Source of the DNA: Phocaeicola massiliensis B84634 = Timone 84634 = DSM 17679 = JCM 13223
GTDB lineage: Bacteria > Bacteroidota > Bacteroidia > Bacteroidales > Bacteroidaceae
Direction of reading: 5' to 3'
Length of the DNA: 64,000 nucleotides
Assembly: GCF_000382445.1 (NCBI RefSeq)
Contig: NZ_KB905473.1
Coordinates: 519,043 to 583,042, forward strand
Each line of letters begins with the position of its first letter. The first letter of the stretch is position 1. The notes beneath the pieces were generated by a model. The model ran no database searches, was not told where the DNA came from, and worked only from the letters and a program-made list of their open reading frames with translations. The position numbers were made by a program, and so were the translations under genes. Positions 9,403 to 19,059 of the stretch are shown here, piece after piece.

Positions 9403-12284
9403 CTACTCCTCTTTTGCGGGTGGATTAGCATTCTTACGTACATTCAAAGGAGCAATACCATAGAATGTTTTGAAACATTTGCTGAAGTACCTGGCCGAAG
9501 AGAATCCGAGCTGGTAGGAAATTTCCGTCACATTGAGATGAGGTGCATTGTTTAATAAATGCATGGCTTCTTCCAGTTTTAACTTGAGAGTAAACTCGTT
9601 GGGAGTCAGTCCGGTTATTTCTTTTAATTTCGTATATAGTTTGCTGCGTCCCATTCCAAGCTCAGAGGCGAGAAGATTCATGTCAAACTCCGGGTTTTCA
9701 AAATTCTCTTTAATTATTTGTGTCGCTTTTTCCAATAGTTGTCGGTCGTTTATGTTAATGGTGTCCGGGGCTTCTTGTTTGTTGGCAATAGGCTGTTTAA
9801 GCCGTTCCAGCATTTGTTGCCGAGTCTTAATAAGGTTACTGCAGCGTGCTATGAGAATTTTCACATTAAAGGGCTTGGTGATATAATCGTCTGCACCGAA
9901 CATATATCCTTCTATTGTATATTGTTCAGATACCTGTGCTGTGAGCAATATGACGGGGATATAAGATAGTTCGATACTGTTTTTTATTTTGTAGCATAAT
10001 TCCTTACCCGACATTTCCGGCATCATCACATCGCTGATAATGAGGCTGGGATGTACCTGATATGCCATTTGTAATCCTTCCTTGCCGTTTTGGGCAATGT
10101 GTACTTCATACATGGATTCGAATATGCTCTTCAGCAAATCCAGCATTTCTTTATTATCTTCCACTATGAGGAGCACAGGTTTTCCACTGTCTGTATCCGG
10201 TACAACGGGAAGGACTTCTTCAACAGGCATTTCTGTCAGGTCGAGCGGCTTGTTGATATCTCTGCTGTCATCCGTGGTCAGGCGGGTATGCGCAATGTCT
10301 TCGGGTGAAAAATGGGAATTTCCTTTTAGCAGGTCAATAATGAATTCGCTTCCTTGTTCAGGTTCGCTTTTTACATGGATGTTTCCATGATGCAGGTCGA
10401 TGATTCCTTTGGAAAGTGCTAGTCCGATTCCTGTGCCGAGCGTGAATTTGTTGGCACCATTCTCCAGTTGGTAGAAACGCTCGAATATTTTGTTGACTGC
10501 TTCTTGCGGAATGCCGGAACCATTATCCTTTATACTTATATGAGCCTGTGTGTTTGTACTGCTGATGCTCACATTGATTTTACCTCCTTTTGGGGTATAT
10601 TTAAAGGCGTTTGAAATCAGATTGAATATGACTTTTTGCAGTTGTACCGGGTCAAACCATAGTTTGAGTTCCTGTTCCGGGCATTCAAACCGGTAATTGA
10701 TTTGCTGGGTGGCGGCATATTCATAAAAGGACATATATATTTCCTTTATAAAAGGGACGATATCCTTATGTTCAATTTTCAGTTTCAGGTAGCCTTGTTC
10801 CTGTTTGCGGAAGTCTAAAAGTTCTGAAATGAGATCTCTCATGTGCCACGCGTTCTTATAGATATGCAATATACGATTATAGATGGTGGGAGCAAGCTTG
10901 TTTGACTGCAATAACACTTCAATCTGTCCGATAATCAGTGTGAGAGGGGTGCGGAACTCATGTGAAATGTTGGTGAAGAATCTCAGTTTGACCTGATTTA
11001 GCTCTTCTGTACGTTCTTTTTCTTTGCGCTCGAATTGGAGTGAGGTCTGAAGTTGGGTTTGTTTGGTTTTGATATAAATGATGAGGTACATGATACCAAT
11101 CACACACAATATATATATCATAAATGCCCAGTAAGTGGCATAGAATGGAGGAGCGATGTAGATGTTGAGGCTGATACTGTGCGTACCTTGATGTTCGCGA
11201 ACGGTTAAACGATACATGCCCGGACTGAGATTGGTGTAGGAAATAGACTGTGAATGGGTAGGAATCCAATGGTCGGAAAAGCCTTCTAATTTGTATTCAT
11301 AAATGATGTCTTCGTTCAACGTATAATTGGAGGAACAAAACTCGAAGATTAGATTGTTCTGGTCGTGTGAAAGCTTGATTTCTTTTACTTGCGAGAGTGT
11401 TTGCGAGAGGATTCCGGTTTCATCATCGGGCAGTACGCGTGTGTTATGCACCCACAACTGATCAAAATAGATATGATAATTATTGTTGCTGTGGTAGAGT
11501 TGTTCTTCGAAAAAAGAAAGCATGCCGTTTACTCCGCCGATAAAGGTTTCTCCATTTTGTGCGAAATAAATGCTTGACCCCTGGCAATATCCCATTTGAA
11601 ATAAATTGTATGTATGCTTGCTTTTACCGGTTTCGGGATCGAAGAGGGAGAATCCTTTGCTGTGTAGAATCAGTAGATGGCGGTAAATGGGAGATTCACA
11701 GATATAGTAGCAATAATCGCTAGGCAGCGCATTATTGCCTAATCCATATTGACAGAAGGAATCATTGTCGGGGATATATTTGAATAAGCCTGAGCCGATG
11801 GTACCAAAGTATATCTCGCCTTTGCTGTTTTCCATGATATCCACTATCCTGAATTTGCCGATGGAAGAAGAGTCTTGCGCATTGGTATAATAGCGATGGA
11901 GGCTGTTGTCCGTCATGTGGATACACAGAAGTCCTCCTTTTGAATCGGCCAGCCATAATCTTTCTTTGCTGTCAATAAGAAAGGTTTCGAATTGATAGGG
12001 ACGGAAGAGAAGCTTATTGATGTCCTCATTGTGGGTGAGGGGGGAGAATGCCTCTTGCTCGGGATTGAAAAGGTAGACACCGGCTTGCGTCAGTATAATA
12101 AGCTTGTCTTTATAAGGTTGTATTTCGTTGACGATATTTCCGGCTTGTGAAGTCGGGTTGTTTTGAGAAGGAATTAGCGTACGGAACTGTTTCCGGGTAA
12201 TGTCGAAGACGGCGAGACCGCCTGTATGTGTACCTATGTATAGTTTGTTTCTTTCCTTGGCATAATAGATACATTTCATATTAT
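9403..12284 (-). pseudogene. Hybrid two-component regulator, C-terminal part (gene split by IS1380)
   Basis: This is the downstream 960 codons of a hybrid two-component system protein. In order it contains remaining beta-propeller (Reg_prop) blades, a Y_Y_Y domain (LSYTNLSPGMYRLTV), one membrane segment (about 11140-11065) and a HisKA domain, NISHEFRTPL, with the phospho-His codon at 10960-10962. A HATPase (DNGSGIP, GTGIGLALSKG), a receiver (IISDVMMPEMSG, Asp codon at 10030-10032) and an AraC-type DNA-binding domain follow. Such proteins sense periplasmic oligosaccharides and switch on the neighbouring locus. The open frame runs 205 bp further into the IS, but those codons are not part of the original gene. 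An internal ATG at 12279-12277 could start a truncated product without most of the sensor. Confidence 0.93.
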
Positions 12285-13875
12285 CCTTAATTCCGCAACA
12301 TAATTGATAATTATTTTTATAAGTTCCTGAGCAACATTTTGTTGCCCAGGTTTTTGCCATGTCAGCGTTTTCACTTACCTTAGTGTTGCGAATCCAAAGA
12401 CAAAGAAAACCGTAACAAGCATGGCAAATGTAGCAATAAAATCCGAAAGACTCACTCCTTTTGGAGGCATATTTCCAATCATGGAGCAATTTACCTCCCT
12501 TCTCTCCTCTACAATTGACTCAACACTTGGGTTGAGATGCAAACTCTATGGTTATCAATACAGCGAAATCATCCGCTCCCTCCTATGCGTTTACTTCTGC
12601 GGCGGTTCTTGCGTTGAGGATGTCACCGCCCACTTAATGAGTCATCTTTCCCTTCACCCCACACTCCGCACCTGTAGCGCCGACACCATCCTCAGGGCAA
12701 TAAACGAACTGGCCCGGGAAAACATCTCATACACATCTGATGCCGGAAAGTCCTATGACTTCAATACGGCAGACACACTCAACACATTGCTCCTGAATTG
12801 CCTGTTGGCCACAGGGCAGTTGAAAGAGGGCGGGGAGTATGACGTTGACTTTGACCACCAGTTCATTGAGACGGAGAAGTACGATGCAAAGCCCACGTAC
12901 AAGAAATTTCTTGGTTACAGGCCCGGTGTGGCCGTTATCGGCGACATGATTGTCGGCATAGAGAACAGCGACGGCAACACCAATGTACGCTTTCACCAGG
13001 GTGACACGCTAAAGAGGATTTTGGGGAGACTTGAAGAAAAGAAAATGGCAGTCAACCGCTTCAGGGCCGACTGCGGCTCATGCTCTGAAGACATTGTGGA
13101 TGAGGTCAGGAAGCATTGCAGGACATTCTACATACGTGCCAACCGCTGCTGCTCGCTCTATGATGACATCTTCGCGCTCAGGGGGTGGAAGAGGGAAGAA
13201 ATAAACGGCATTGTGTTTGAGTTGAACTCCATTCTCGTTGAGAAGTGGAAAGGCAAACCGTATCGCCTGATAATCCAGAGACAGAGACGCATGGGCAGTG
13301 GACTTGACCTGTGGGAGGGGGAATATACATACCGCTGCATCCTGACCAACGATTACGAATCATCCATGAGCGACATCGTGGAGTTCTATAACATGCGTGG
13401 AGGCAAGGAACGCATCTTTGATGACATGAACAATGGGTTTGGATGGGGCAGACTGCCTAAATCCTTCATGGCGGAAAATACCGTGTTCCTGCTCCTGACG
13501 GCACTGATACGCAATTTTTACAAGGCCATCATGCAAAGGATTGAAGTGAAGAAGTTCGGGCTCAAGGAAACCAGCCGTATCAAGACGTTTGTCTTCAAAT
13601 TCATTTCAGTACCTGCCAAGTGGATTAAGACCGCAAGGCAATGTGTGCTGAACATCTACACCGACAACCATGCATATGCAGAAGCCTTCAAAACTTCTTC
13701 CGGATGATTTACGTCACTTGATGGCCACTGATTGCGTATTGCCTCAAGTCGCTTTATGGGGTAAGGGGATAGTATGCGCATTGAAACGGACGCGAGGACT
13801 TAATGGCTGTCTTACGAATCAAAAGTCCATTTCTCTTGTAGGTAGCACTTCGGGAATGGAGTTGCGGATTTAAGG
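12285..13875 (+). mobile_element. Complete IS1380-family insertion sequence (1591 bp)
   Basis: The ends are 15-bp terminal inverted repeats with one mismatch: CCTTAATTCCGCAAC at 12285-12299 and the complement of CCTTAAATCCGCAAC at 13861-13875. The flanking 5-bp duplication ATTAT lies at 12280-12284 and 13876-13880. Length, ends and the encoded 428-residue transposase agree with IS1380. The element interrupts a regulator gene and its transposase is read opposite to it. Intact ends, an intact transposase and an intact duplication point to a recent insertion. Confidence 0.96.
12421..13707 (+). CDS. IS1380-family transposase
   Basis: This 428-residue DDE-type transposase is the only gene of the surrounding IS. 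Visible family features are the N-terminal YQYSEIIRSLLCVYFCGG region, a first acidic motif DVDFDHQFIETEKYD near 140, FRADCGSC near 215, and the C-terminal YNMRGGKERIFDDMN near 316 that carries the last catalytic Glu. Length is normal and no frameshift is seen, so it may be active. The base composition (more GC-rich, with conventional codons) differs from the AT-rich neighbouring genes. Confidence 0.94.
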   Translation: MANVAIKSERLTPFGGIFPIMEQFTSLLSSTIDSTLGLRCKLYGYQYSEIIRSLLCVYFCGGSCVEDVTAHLMSHLSLHPTLRTCSADTILRAINELARENISYTSDAGKSYDFNTADTLNTLLLNCLLATGQLKEGGEYDVDFDHQFIETEKYDAKPTYKKFLGYRPGVAVIGDMIVGIENSDGNTNVRFHQGDTLKRILGRLEEKKMAVNRFRADCGSCSEDIVDEVRKHCRTFYIRANRCCSLYDDIFALRGWKREEINGIVFELNSILVEKWKGKPYRLIIQRQRRMGSGLDLWEGEYTYRCILTNDYESSMSDIVEFYNMRGGKERIFDDMNNGFGWGRLPKSFMAENTVFLLLTALIRNFYKAIMQRIEVKKFGLKETSRIKTFVFKFISVPAKWIKTARQCVLNIYTDNHAYAEAFKTSSG

Positions 13876-15024
13876 ATTATTATGAGCTGTTCCGGGCAGT
13901 CCATTGGCATGATAAGAGAATTTCTCAAAGGTCCGGGTAGTTCGGTTGAACAGATTCAATCCTCCTCCTTCCGTACATATCCAAAGGTTCCCCGTCCTGT
14001 CTTCTACCATCTTGCCGACAAAAGGAAAACTCAGGAAATGGTTTCCTGTTGCTCCCGAACCATAAAACCGACACGTGTTGGTATCAGGATTAAAGTAATT
14101 TACTCCACCGAAATAAGTTCCTATCCAGATTGTTCCTTGCAGGTCTTTATATAAGCAGTTGATAGAGTTATGGCTGAGTCCGTAGTCTATATTATCTTGA
14201 TGCAGATGGGCGGACCATGTATCGGAATTTGGGTTATAATGGTTCAGACCATTGAAAGTTCCCACCCAAATATGTCCGTTGTTATCCTCCTGAACTGTTC
14301 TTATCTGATTATTGGATAAACGGTTGCTATCGGTGTAATGTGTTATTTCTTCCTGCGGACTGATACGGTATAGACCATCCTGCACAGTGCCGGCCCATAT
14401 ATTTCCTCGGCTGTCTCTGTAGATGGAAGAAACATGAGAGATGCCCGTGATGGTCTTGATTGTTTTATAATCTTTACGGGATATTAATGAAACGCCTTGC
14501 TTATGTCCCATCCAGATGTAATCCTTGTCTATAATTAGAGAGTTTCCAATACTGAATTTATTGTCCAAGGTAGCAGCGTGGTGTATTTTTCCGTCACTTT
14601 TCAGATAGTATTGCAATTCGTTCCGATACCCGAGCCATAATGTATCTTTATAGCAATACATGGTATGGGCTGCATTTGGAAGGATGCAGGTAAACTTTTC
14701 TTTTTCTATATCGAACTTTATCAAATCATAGATGGATCGGATATAGATGCTTCCGCTCTTGTCTCCGCAAATGGCGCTGATTTCATTGTGGGTAAGGCCG
14801 TTGTCGTTTTGCGAAGGACGATAGATATCTATCTTGTCGCCATTGTATCTGTTCAGTCCTTCGCTGGAACCAAACCACAATGTTCCTACTTCATCCTGAT
14901 AAATGGAAAGGACGGTGATTTGCGACAAACCGTCTTTTACATTAATGTGCTTAAAGTGAATATGATTTCCATAGCAAAAGAAAACACAACAGAAAATGAG
15001 GATACAAAATATATTTATTCTCAT
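13876..15024 (-). pseudogene. Hybrid two-component regulator, N-terminal part (gene split by IS1380)
   Basis: This is the upstream 381 codons of the regulator whose remainder is at 9403-12284. It has a signal peptide (MRINIFCILIFCCVFFCYG) and then two-bladed-propeller Reg_prop repeats of the form GTLWFGSSEGLNRY, GNIWAGTVQDGLYR, GHIWVGTFNGLNHY and GTIWIGTYFGGVNYF. Reading runs to HNN and then into the IS, where it stops at once. Joining 15024-13881 to 12284-9403 gives 4026 bp, exactly 1342 codons with stop, and restores HNN-MKCIYY across the junction. The N-terminal piece alone would be a secreted or anchored sensor fragment with no signalling output. Confidence 0.93.
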
Positions 15025-15055
15025 ATTAGATTTGTTTTAGGTCTTTTTAGCGAGG

Positions 15056-15063
15056 CAAATTTA
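15056..15063 (-). promoter_or_regulatory. -7 box of the split regulator gene
   Basis: On the minus strand this reads TAAATTTG, a full match to TAnnTTTG, 31 bp before the start codon. No clear -33 element is seen. Confidence 0.5.
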
Positions 15064-15245
15064 AGTATTAATTAATCAAGATGGAAACGATAAGAAATAA
15101 AAAGCATGTAAATGCATCCAAAAGTTTGCAGAACGAAGGAGGATTCTTGATATCGTTCCACCCTGATGAAGTGTCTCGCAAATATTTTTTCTTGATGATA
15201 GAGCATAAATAAATGCGATAATTCACAAAAGATAATAGATTTCTT

Positions 15246-15253
15246 TATATTTG
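15246..15253 (+). promoter_or_regulatory. -7 box upstream of the C10 protease
   Basis: TATATTTG matches TAnnTTTG and gives a leader of roughly 85 nt before the ATG at 15346. No clear -33 element is seen. Confidence 0.5.
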
Positions 15254-15345
15254 TAATCGGGATTGCCGACTATTCTTTTTCTTGGTTTTTTCTGTTGGAG
15301 AGTAATTGGTAAGCCTTAGTATTCATTGCCTTATATTTTAGTTCT

Positions 15346-17154
15346 ATGAGACACTTGCTGTTGTTTTTATTCAGTTTGCTGCCTACTTTCTTGTGGGCAG
15401 ACAATATTTCGGTAGAGAAGGCTCAAGAGTTGGCTATTACCTTTTTCAAGGAGGGACATCCGCAGCGTTCCGCCTTTTCTTCTTTGCGGTTGCTTGTTAC
15501 GGATGAAGCCGTGTCTGCCCGGGCAGTGGGAGAGGCTCCTGCCTATTATGTGTTTGGCTGTACCGACAGCGAGGGCTTCGTCATTGTGGCGGGCGATGAT
15601 GCGGTGATGCCTGTGTTGGGCTATTCGTTCGACAGTAGTTTTCCACAGACCGATTTGCCTGTCAACCTGAAGTTGTGGTTGCAGGGAATCAGTGAAGAGA
15701 TAGCGGAGAAACGTCGTGCTCCGACGTATGGTTCGACGCAAAGCAACAGTCTGGCTCAACGCTGGACGACGGTCCGTGCCGGACAAGCGGTGGTAGAATT
15801 GGAGACGGCTAAATGGGATCAGGCCAATCCTTACAATTGGCTGTGCCCGCACATTGCCGGCAAGGAGACCTATACCGGTTGCACTGCCACCGCTACTGCT
15901 ATTGTCATGCGATATCATCAGTGGCCCAAGGCGGGTAGTGGCACTTTGCCGGCTTACACTACGAGGACTCACCAGAGATACATTGCTGCACAGTCTTTAG
16001 GACATGCCTATGACTGGGACAATATGCCGCTCAGCTACGCGCAATCTTTTTCTTCGACTGCCGGAAATGCCGTAGCCACTCTGATGCGCGACTGTGCACT
16101 CATGATTTCGTCTGATTTTGGCCCGATAGGGGGGGAAGGTACAGGCGCTTATGTGACCGATGTAGTGAAAGGACTACAGACTTACATGGGATATGACAAG
16201 GACGGACGTTACATAGTGCGCAGTAATTATTCTTTTGCCGAGTGGATGCGGATAATGAAAGGCGAACTGGATGAAAGGCGTCCGGTCATTTATACCGGCG
16301 GCAGCAGTGAAGGCGCTCATGCCTTTGTGCTCGACGGTTATGACACTGAAAACTATTTCCGGGTGAACTGGGGATGGAGCGGCTGGGGAAACGGCTACTA
16401 TCTCTTGTCGGCTCTCGACCCCGTTGAACAGGGAGCAGGCGCTTCCGGCGGCCACTATAATGAATATCAATCGGCACTTATCGGATTGAAGAAGGATGAA
16501 GGAGGTATAGGCGTGGAAGATTTTCGTTTCATGTGTTATACGGACGGTAAGAATTACCGGGGAATCACTTCTTCGGAAAAGGTGTTTGAAGTCAATAAGC
16601 CTTTCTCGCTGGATATCGGTTTCCTTGGCTATTATGGTAGTCTTCCTTTTACGGGTAAAATCAGTTTGGCTCATGTCGATAAGAATGGAAATATAAAAGA
16701 AGATCTTTATTCTTTAATGGCAAGTCAATTACCTTCCGGTTCCGGCTATATGTTGCCCGGAGTACAGGTGACTATCACCCGGCCCATTACTTCCGGCGAC
16801 CGTATCAGGGCTTATTGGACTCATACGCAGACAAAAAAGATAGAGTGGGTTAAAGGAAACGAGGAAGACGGCTGTGTGTGGGATTTTATCCTGAGTGAGG
16901 AGGTAAGTTTGGAAAAGGAGACCTCACTGACCTATAACAACCGGACCCGATTGCTGACACTGCAAGTGCCTGCCGAAACCGTGGTGCAAGTGTTTGGTGC
17001 CGATGGCAGCGATTTCAGCCGGATGTGCAAGGTGCAGGAACGGCAGGTAAGCATTGACACCGGGAAACTGTCTGCCGGCACCTACCTGCTGCGTTTGCAA
17101 CTGCATGACATGACCAAGGAATTGAAGTTCAAGGTGGGAGCTCCTGTGCAATAG
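15346..17154 (+). CDS. C10-family (streptopain-like) cysteine protease
   Basis: This is a 602-residue secreted protease of MEROPS family C10, related by motif to streptopain, interpain and the Bfp proteases of B. fragilis. A signal peptide (about 1-18) is followed by a pro-domain to about 135 with the YVFGCTDSEGFVIVAGDD signature. The catalytic domain has nucleophile Cys179 in YTGCTATATAIVMRYHQWP and His325 in EGAHAFVLDGY, with NWGWSGWGNGYY after it. The last 220 residues form beta-rich domains ending in a sorting-like segment (SAGTYLLRLQLHDMTKELKFKV). Family knowledge suggests autoproteolytic activation and cleavage of host or competitor proteins. The BACON lipoprotein encoded 45 bp downstream is probably in the same transcript. 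Confidence 0.92.
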   Translation: MRHLLLFLFSLLPTFLWADNISVEKAQELAITFFKEGHPQRSAFSSLRLLVTDEAVSARAVGEAPAYYVFGCTDSEGFVIVAGDDAVMPVLGYSFDSSFPQTDLPVNLKLWLQGISEEIAEKRRAPTYGSTQSNSLAQRWTTVRAGQAVVELETAKWDQANPYNWLCPHIAGKETYTGCTATATAIVMRYHQWPKAGSGTLPAYTTRTHQRYIAAQSLGHAYDWDNMPLSYAQSFSSTAGNAVATLMRDCALMISSDFGPIGGEGTGAYVTDVVKGLQTYMGYDKDGRYIVRSNYSFAEWMRIMKGELDERRPVIYTGGSSEGAHAFVLDGYDTENYFRVNWGWSGWGNGYYLLSALDPVEQGAGASGGHYNEYQSALIGLKKDEGGIGVEDFRFMCYTDGKNYRGITSSEKVFEVNKPFSLDIGFLGYYGSLPFTGKISLAHVDKNGNIKEDLYSLMASQLPSGSGYMLPGVQVTITRPITSGDRIRAYWTHTQTKKIEWVKGNEEDGCVWDFILSEEVSLEKETSLTYNNRTRLLTLQVPAETVVQVFGADGSDFSRMCKVQERQVSIDTGKLSAGTYLLRLQLHDMTKELKFKVGAPVQ

Positions 17155-17199
17155 AGGTAATAAGATTAATGATTCATAAATACCATAAAGAATATTCGT

Positions 17200-18618
17200 A
17201 TGAAAACTTCACGATATAATATACTTCTCGTCTTGTGGGCGCTCATGTTGCTTGTGGCTTGTTCGGACAGTAGTTCTGACGAATCGGAAAAGCCGGTTGC
17301 CCCCTCCATTACGCTGGATACTGAAATTCCGCCGGTCATTGTGGCGGAAGGAGGAATGGTTGCGGTCGGTTTTAAGGCGTCAGCGGATTGGACTGCAACC
17401 AGTGACCAGCCGTGGTGCATCGTGTCGCCTGCTTCGGGCAAAGCCGGCAACGCTACTGTGACCGTAAGTGCCGAAAAGAATGAGGATTACAATGAACGGA
17501 ATGCGACTCTGATTTTAAGGGTTGGAACGGTGCAGAAGAAGATTACTGTGACGCAAAAACAGAACGATGCCTTGACGGTGACAGCTGACAAGATAGAGGT
17601 TGCCACCAAAGGAGGAGAAATAACGGTAGAGGTAAAGGCTAATGTGACGTTTGAATACGAGGTGGAAGAAGAGGCTGCCGGGTGGATTGTATCGGCTCGT
17701 ACCGGTGCTCCTCGCGCGCTCACCACTTCGGAGGTGAAGTTCGACATATCTCCCAATGAAGAAGGCAAGAACCGTCAGGGGCGGATTGTCTTCAGCAGCG
17801 GTGCGTTGAAGAGCACGGTCACGGTCTATCAGGAGGGAGGCAGCTTATTGTTGCTTTCCAAGGAAGAATATACGGTGTCCAGCGGTGGTGGAGAGATTGT
17901 CATAGAGTTGCGTAGCAATGTGGATTATGAAATGGTGCTGCCCGATGTGGATTGGTTGACGGAAGTCAAGACCAAGGCACTTTCTTCTTATTCGCGTCGC
18001 ATCACCGTGTTGCCCAACGAGGGATATGACGCACGAACGGCAGAAATATACTTCGTCAACGAACTGCAAGGAATCAGGGAAAAGGTGAATATCGTGCAGG
18101 TGCAGAAAGATGCGGTTCTTGTGGCACGGGAAGAATACGACATGCCTCAAAAAGGAGGAGTCTTGGGATTTGAACTGAATACCAATGTAGAGACTTTCGA
18201 TGTGGAATGTTCGGAAACATGGATAAGGAAAGCGTTGAAAGGAAGAGGACTGACGGCTTATCCATTGAGCTTTGTCGTGGAAGCCAATCCCGAAGAGGCA
18301 TCACGCTCGGCTATTATCACTATCATAGGCGGACAGGCAAAACAGCAGGTGGAGGTGGTGCAGGCAGGATTGAGTTCATTAAAACGTATCACTATTGTCC
18401 ATTCCAACCGTATGTTCAGCATTCCCAGGTTCCGGGGAAGCGACTTGACCGGACTCATCAAATGGGGTGACGGGAAGTCGGAAGAGTACGCCGATGGCAT
18501 CAGCCATACTTATACTACCGATCCGCCTTATACCGTGGTGGTGGGAATGAATGGTGCGGAAGAGGTGACTTTGCATGACTTGAGCGGTGTGGAAGAAGTG
18601 GATTTTTCTAAGTTCTGA
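17200..18618 (+). CDS. Lipoprotein with several BACON domains
   Basis: This 472-residue lipoprotein has lipid attachment at Cys21 and is followed by SDSSSDESE, an acidic stretch that in Bacteroides favours surface display. The body is about four BACON-type Ig-like repeats (roughly 37-125, 126-213, 216-300, 305-393). Each carries the GG-x-hydrophobic start and the W-hydrophobic pattern (SADWTATSDQPWCIVSP, NVDYEMVLPDVDWLTEV). A C-terminal region of about 80 residues is unassigned. BACON domains are thought to bind glycans, mucin or proteins. Its place behind the C10 protease suggests a surface partner, for example anchoring or restraining the protease; that is inference. Confidence 0.85.
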   Translation: MKTSRYNILLVLWALMLLVACSDSSSDESEKPVAPSITLDTEIPPVIVAEGGMVAVGFKASADWTATSDQPWCIVSPASGKAGNATVTVSAEKNEDYNERNATLILRVGTVQKKITVTQKQNDALTVTADKIEVATKGGEITVEVKANVTFEYEVEEEAAGWIVSARTGAPRALTTSEVKFDISPNEEGKNRQGRIVFSSGALKSTVTVYQEGGSLLLLSKEEYTVSSGGGEIVIELRSNVDYEMVLPDVDWLTEVKTKALSSYSRRITVLPNEGYDARTAEIYFVNELQGIREKVNIVQVQKDAVLVAREEYDMPQKGGVLGFELNTNVETFDVECSETWIRKALKGRGLTAYPLSFVVEANPEEASRSAIITIIGGQAKQQVEVVQAGLSSLKRITIVHSNRMFSIPRFRGSDLTGLIKWGDGKSEEYADGISHTYTTDPPYTVVVGMNGAEEVTLHDLSGVEEVDFSKF

Positions 18619-18739
18619 TGCCATCTGTAACTTATTTCTTCGTATTGGAGGAGAATTGAATCCTGAAGGAAATGGATACCAGGATCGGGACCCAAGAGTT
18701 TATAATAATAGCTATATTGAAAATACAAAGAAGAGAATC

Positions 18740-18782
18740 AGAATGGCAAACTTCGGCAAAAGACTGCGGAGTTTGCCATTCT
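18740..18782 (+). terminator. Probable terminator of the protease-BACON operon
   Basis: A perfect 13-bp stem AGAATGGCAAACT / AGTTTGCCATTCT has a 17-nt loop. It lies about 120 bp after the BACON gene. The T tract is weak, so it could be a stability or processing hairpin instead. Confidence 0.6.
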
Positions 18783-18965
18783 CATTAGGGAATACTGACT
18801 CTGAACACATAATGAACTGAGATTATGGCGGAAGCTAAAGATGGGAAAGAAAAGAGGAATACAGGAAATTGAATAGTGTCAATTACAATGAGGGTATAGC
18901 GTGGCACATTATACATTATAAAGTAAGTGAAGAATTTTGAACTAAATTAAAACAAATTCAATGTA

Positions 18966-18998
18966 TTGTTATTTATTGATAGGACTTTTGTATTTTTG
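18966..18998 (+). promoter_or_regulatory. Promoter of the sulfate-activation cluster
   Basis: TATTTTTG at 18991-18998 matches TAnnTTTG. A TTG at 18966-18968 lies 22 bp upstream and is a fair -33 element. The first ATG of the cluster follows at 19060. Confidence 0.5.
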
Positions 18999-19059
18999 AA
19001 AACTTATTCATCAAGGAAAGTTTTTTGAGAATGAACTTTCTGCAGACAATAGACTATTT

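Larger units (their letters stand above)
15025..15345. other. Divergent intergenic region with two candidate promoters
   Basis: This 321-bp AT-rich stretch separates the regulator (minus strand) from the C10 protease (plus strand). Apart from a -7 box for each side (15056-15063 minus, 15246-15253 plus), I see no gene, RNA or repeat in it. Confidence 0.6.
18619..19059. other. Intergenic region, 441 bp
   Basis: The stretch holds the hairpin at 18740-18782 and a promoter at 18966-18998. No convincing gene is present; a short frame across 18587-18820 has no recognisable features. Confidence 0.6.

Noticed and set aside
12285-12489. N-terminal 68 codons of the long frame ending at 9403
   Set aside because: This part is IS1380 sequence read backwards; the regulator's own codons resume at 12284.
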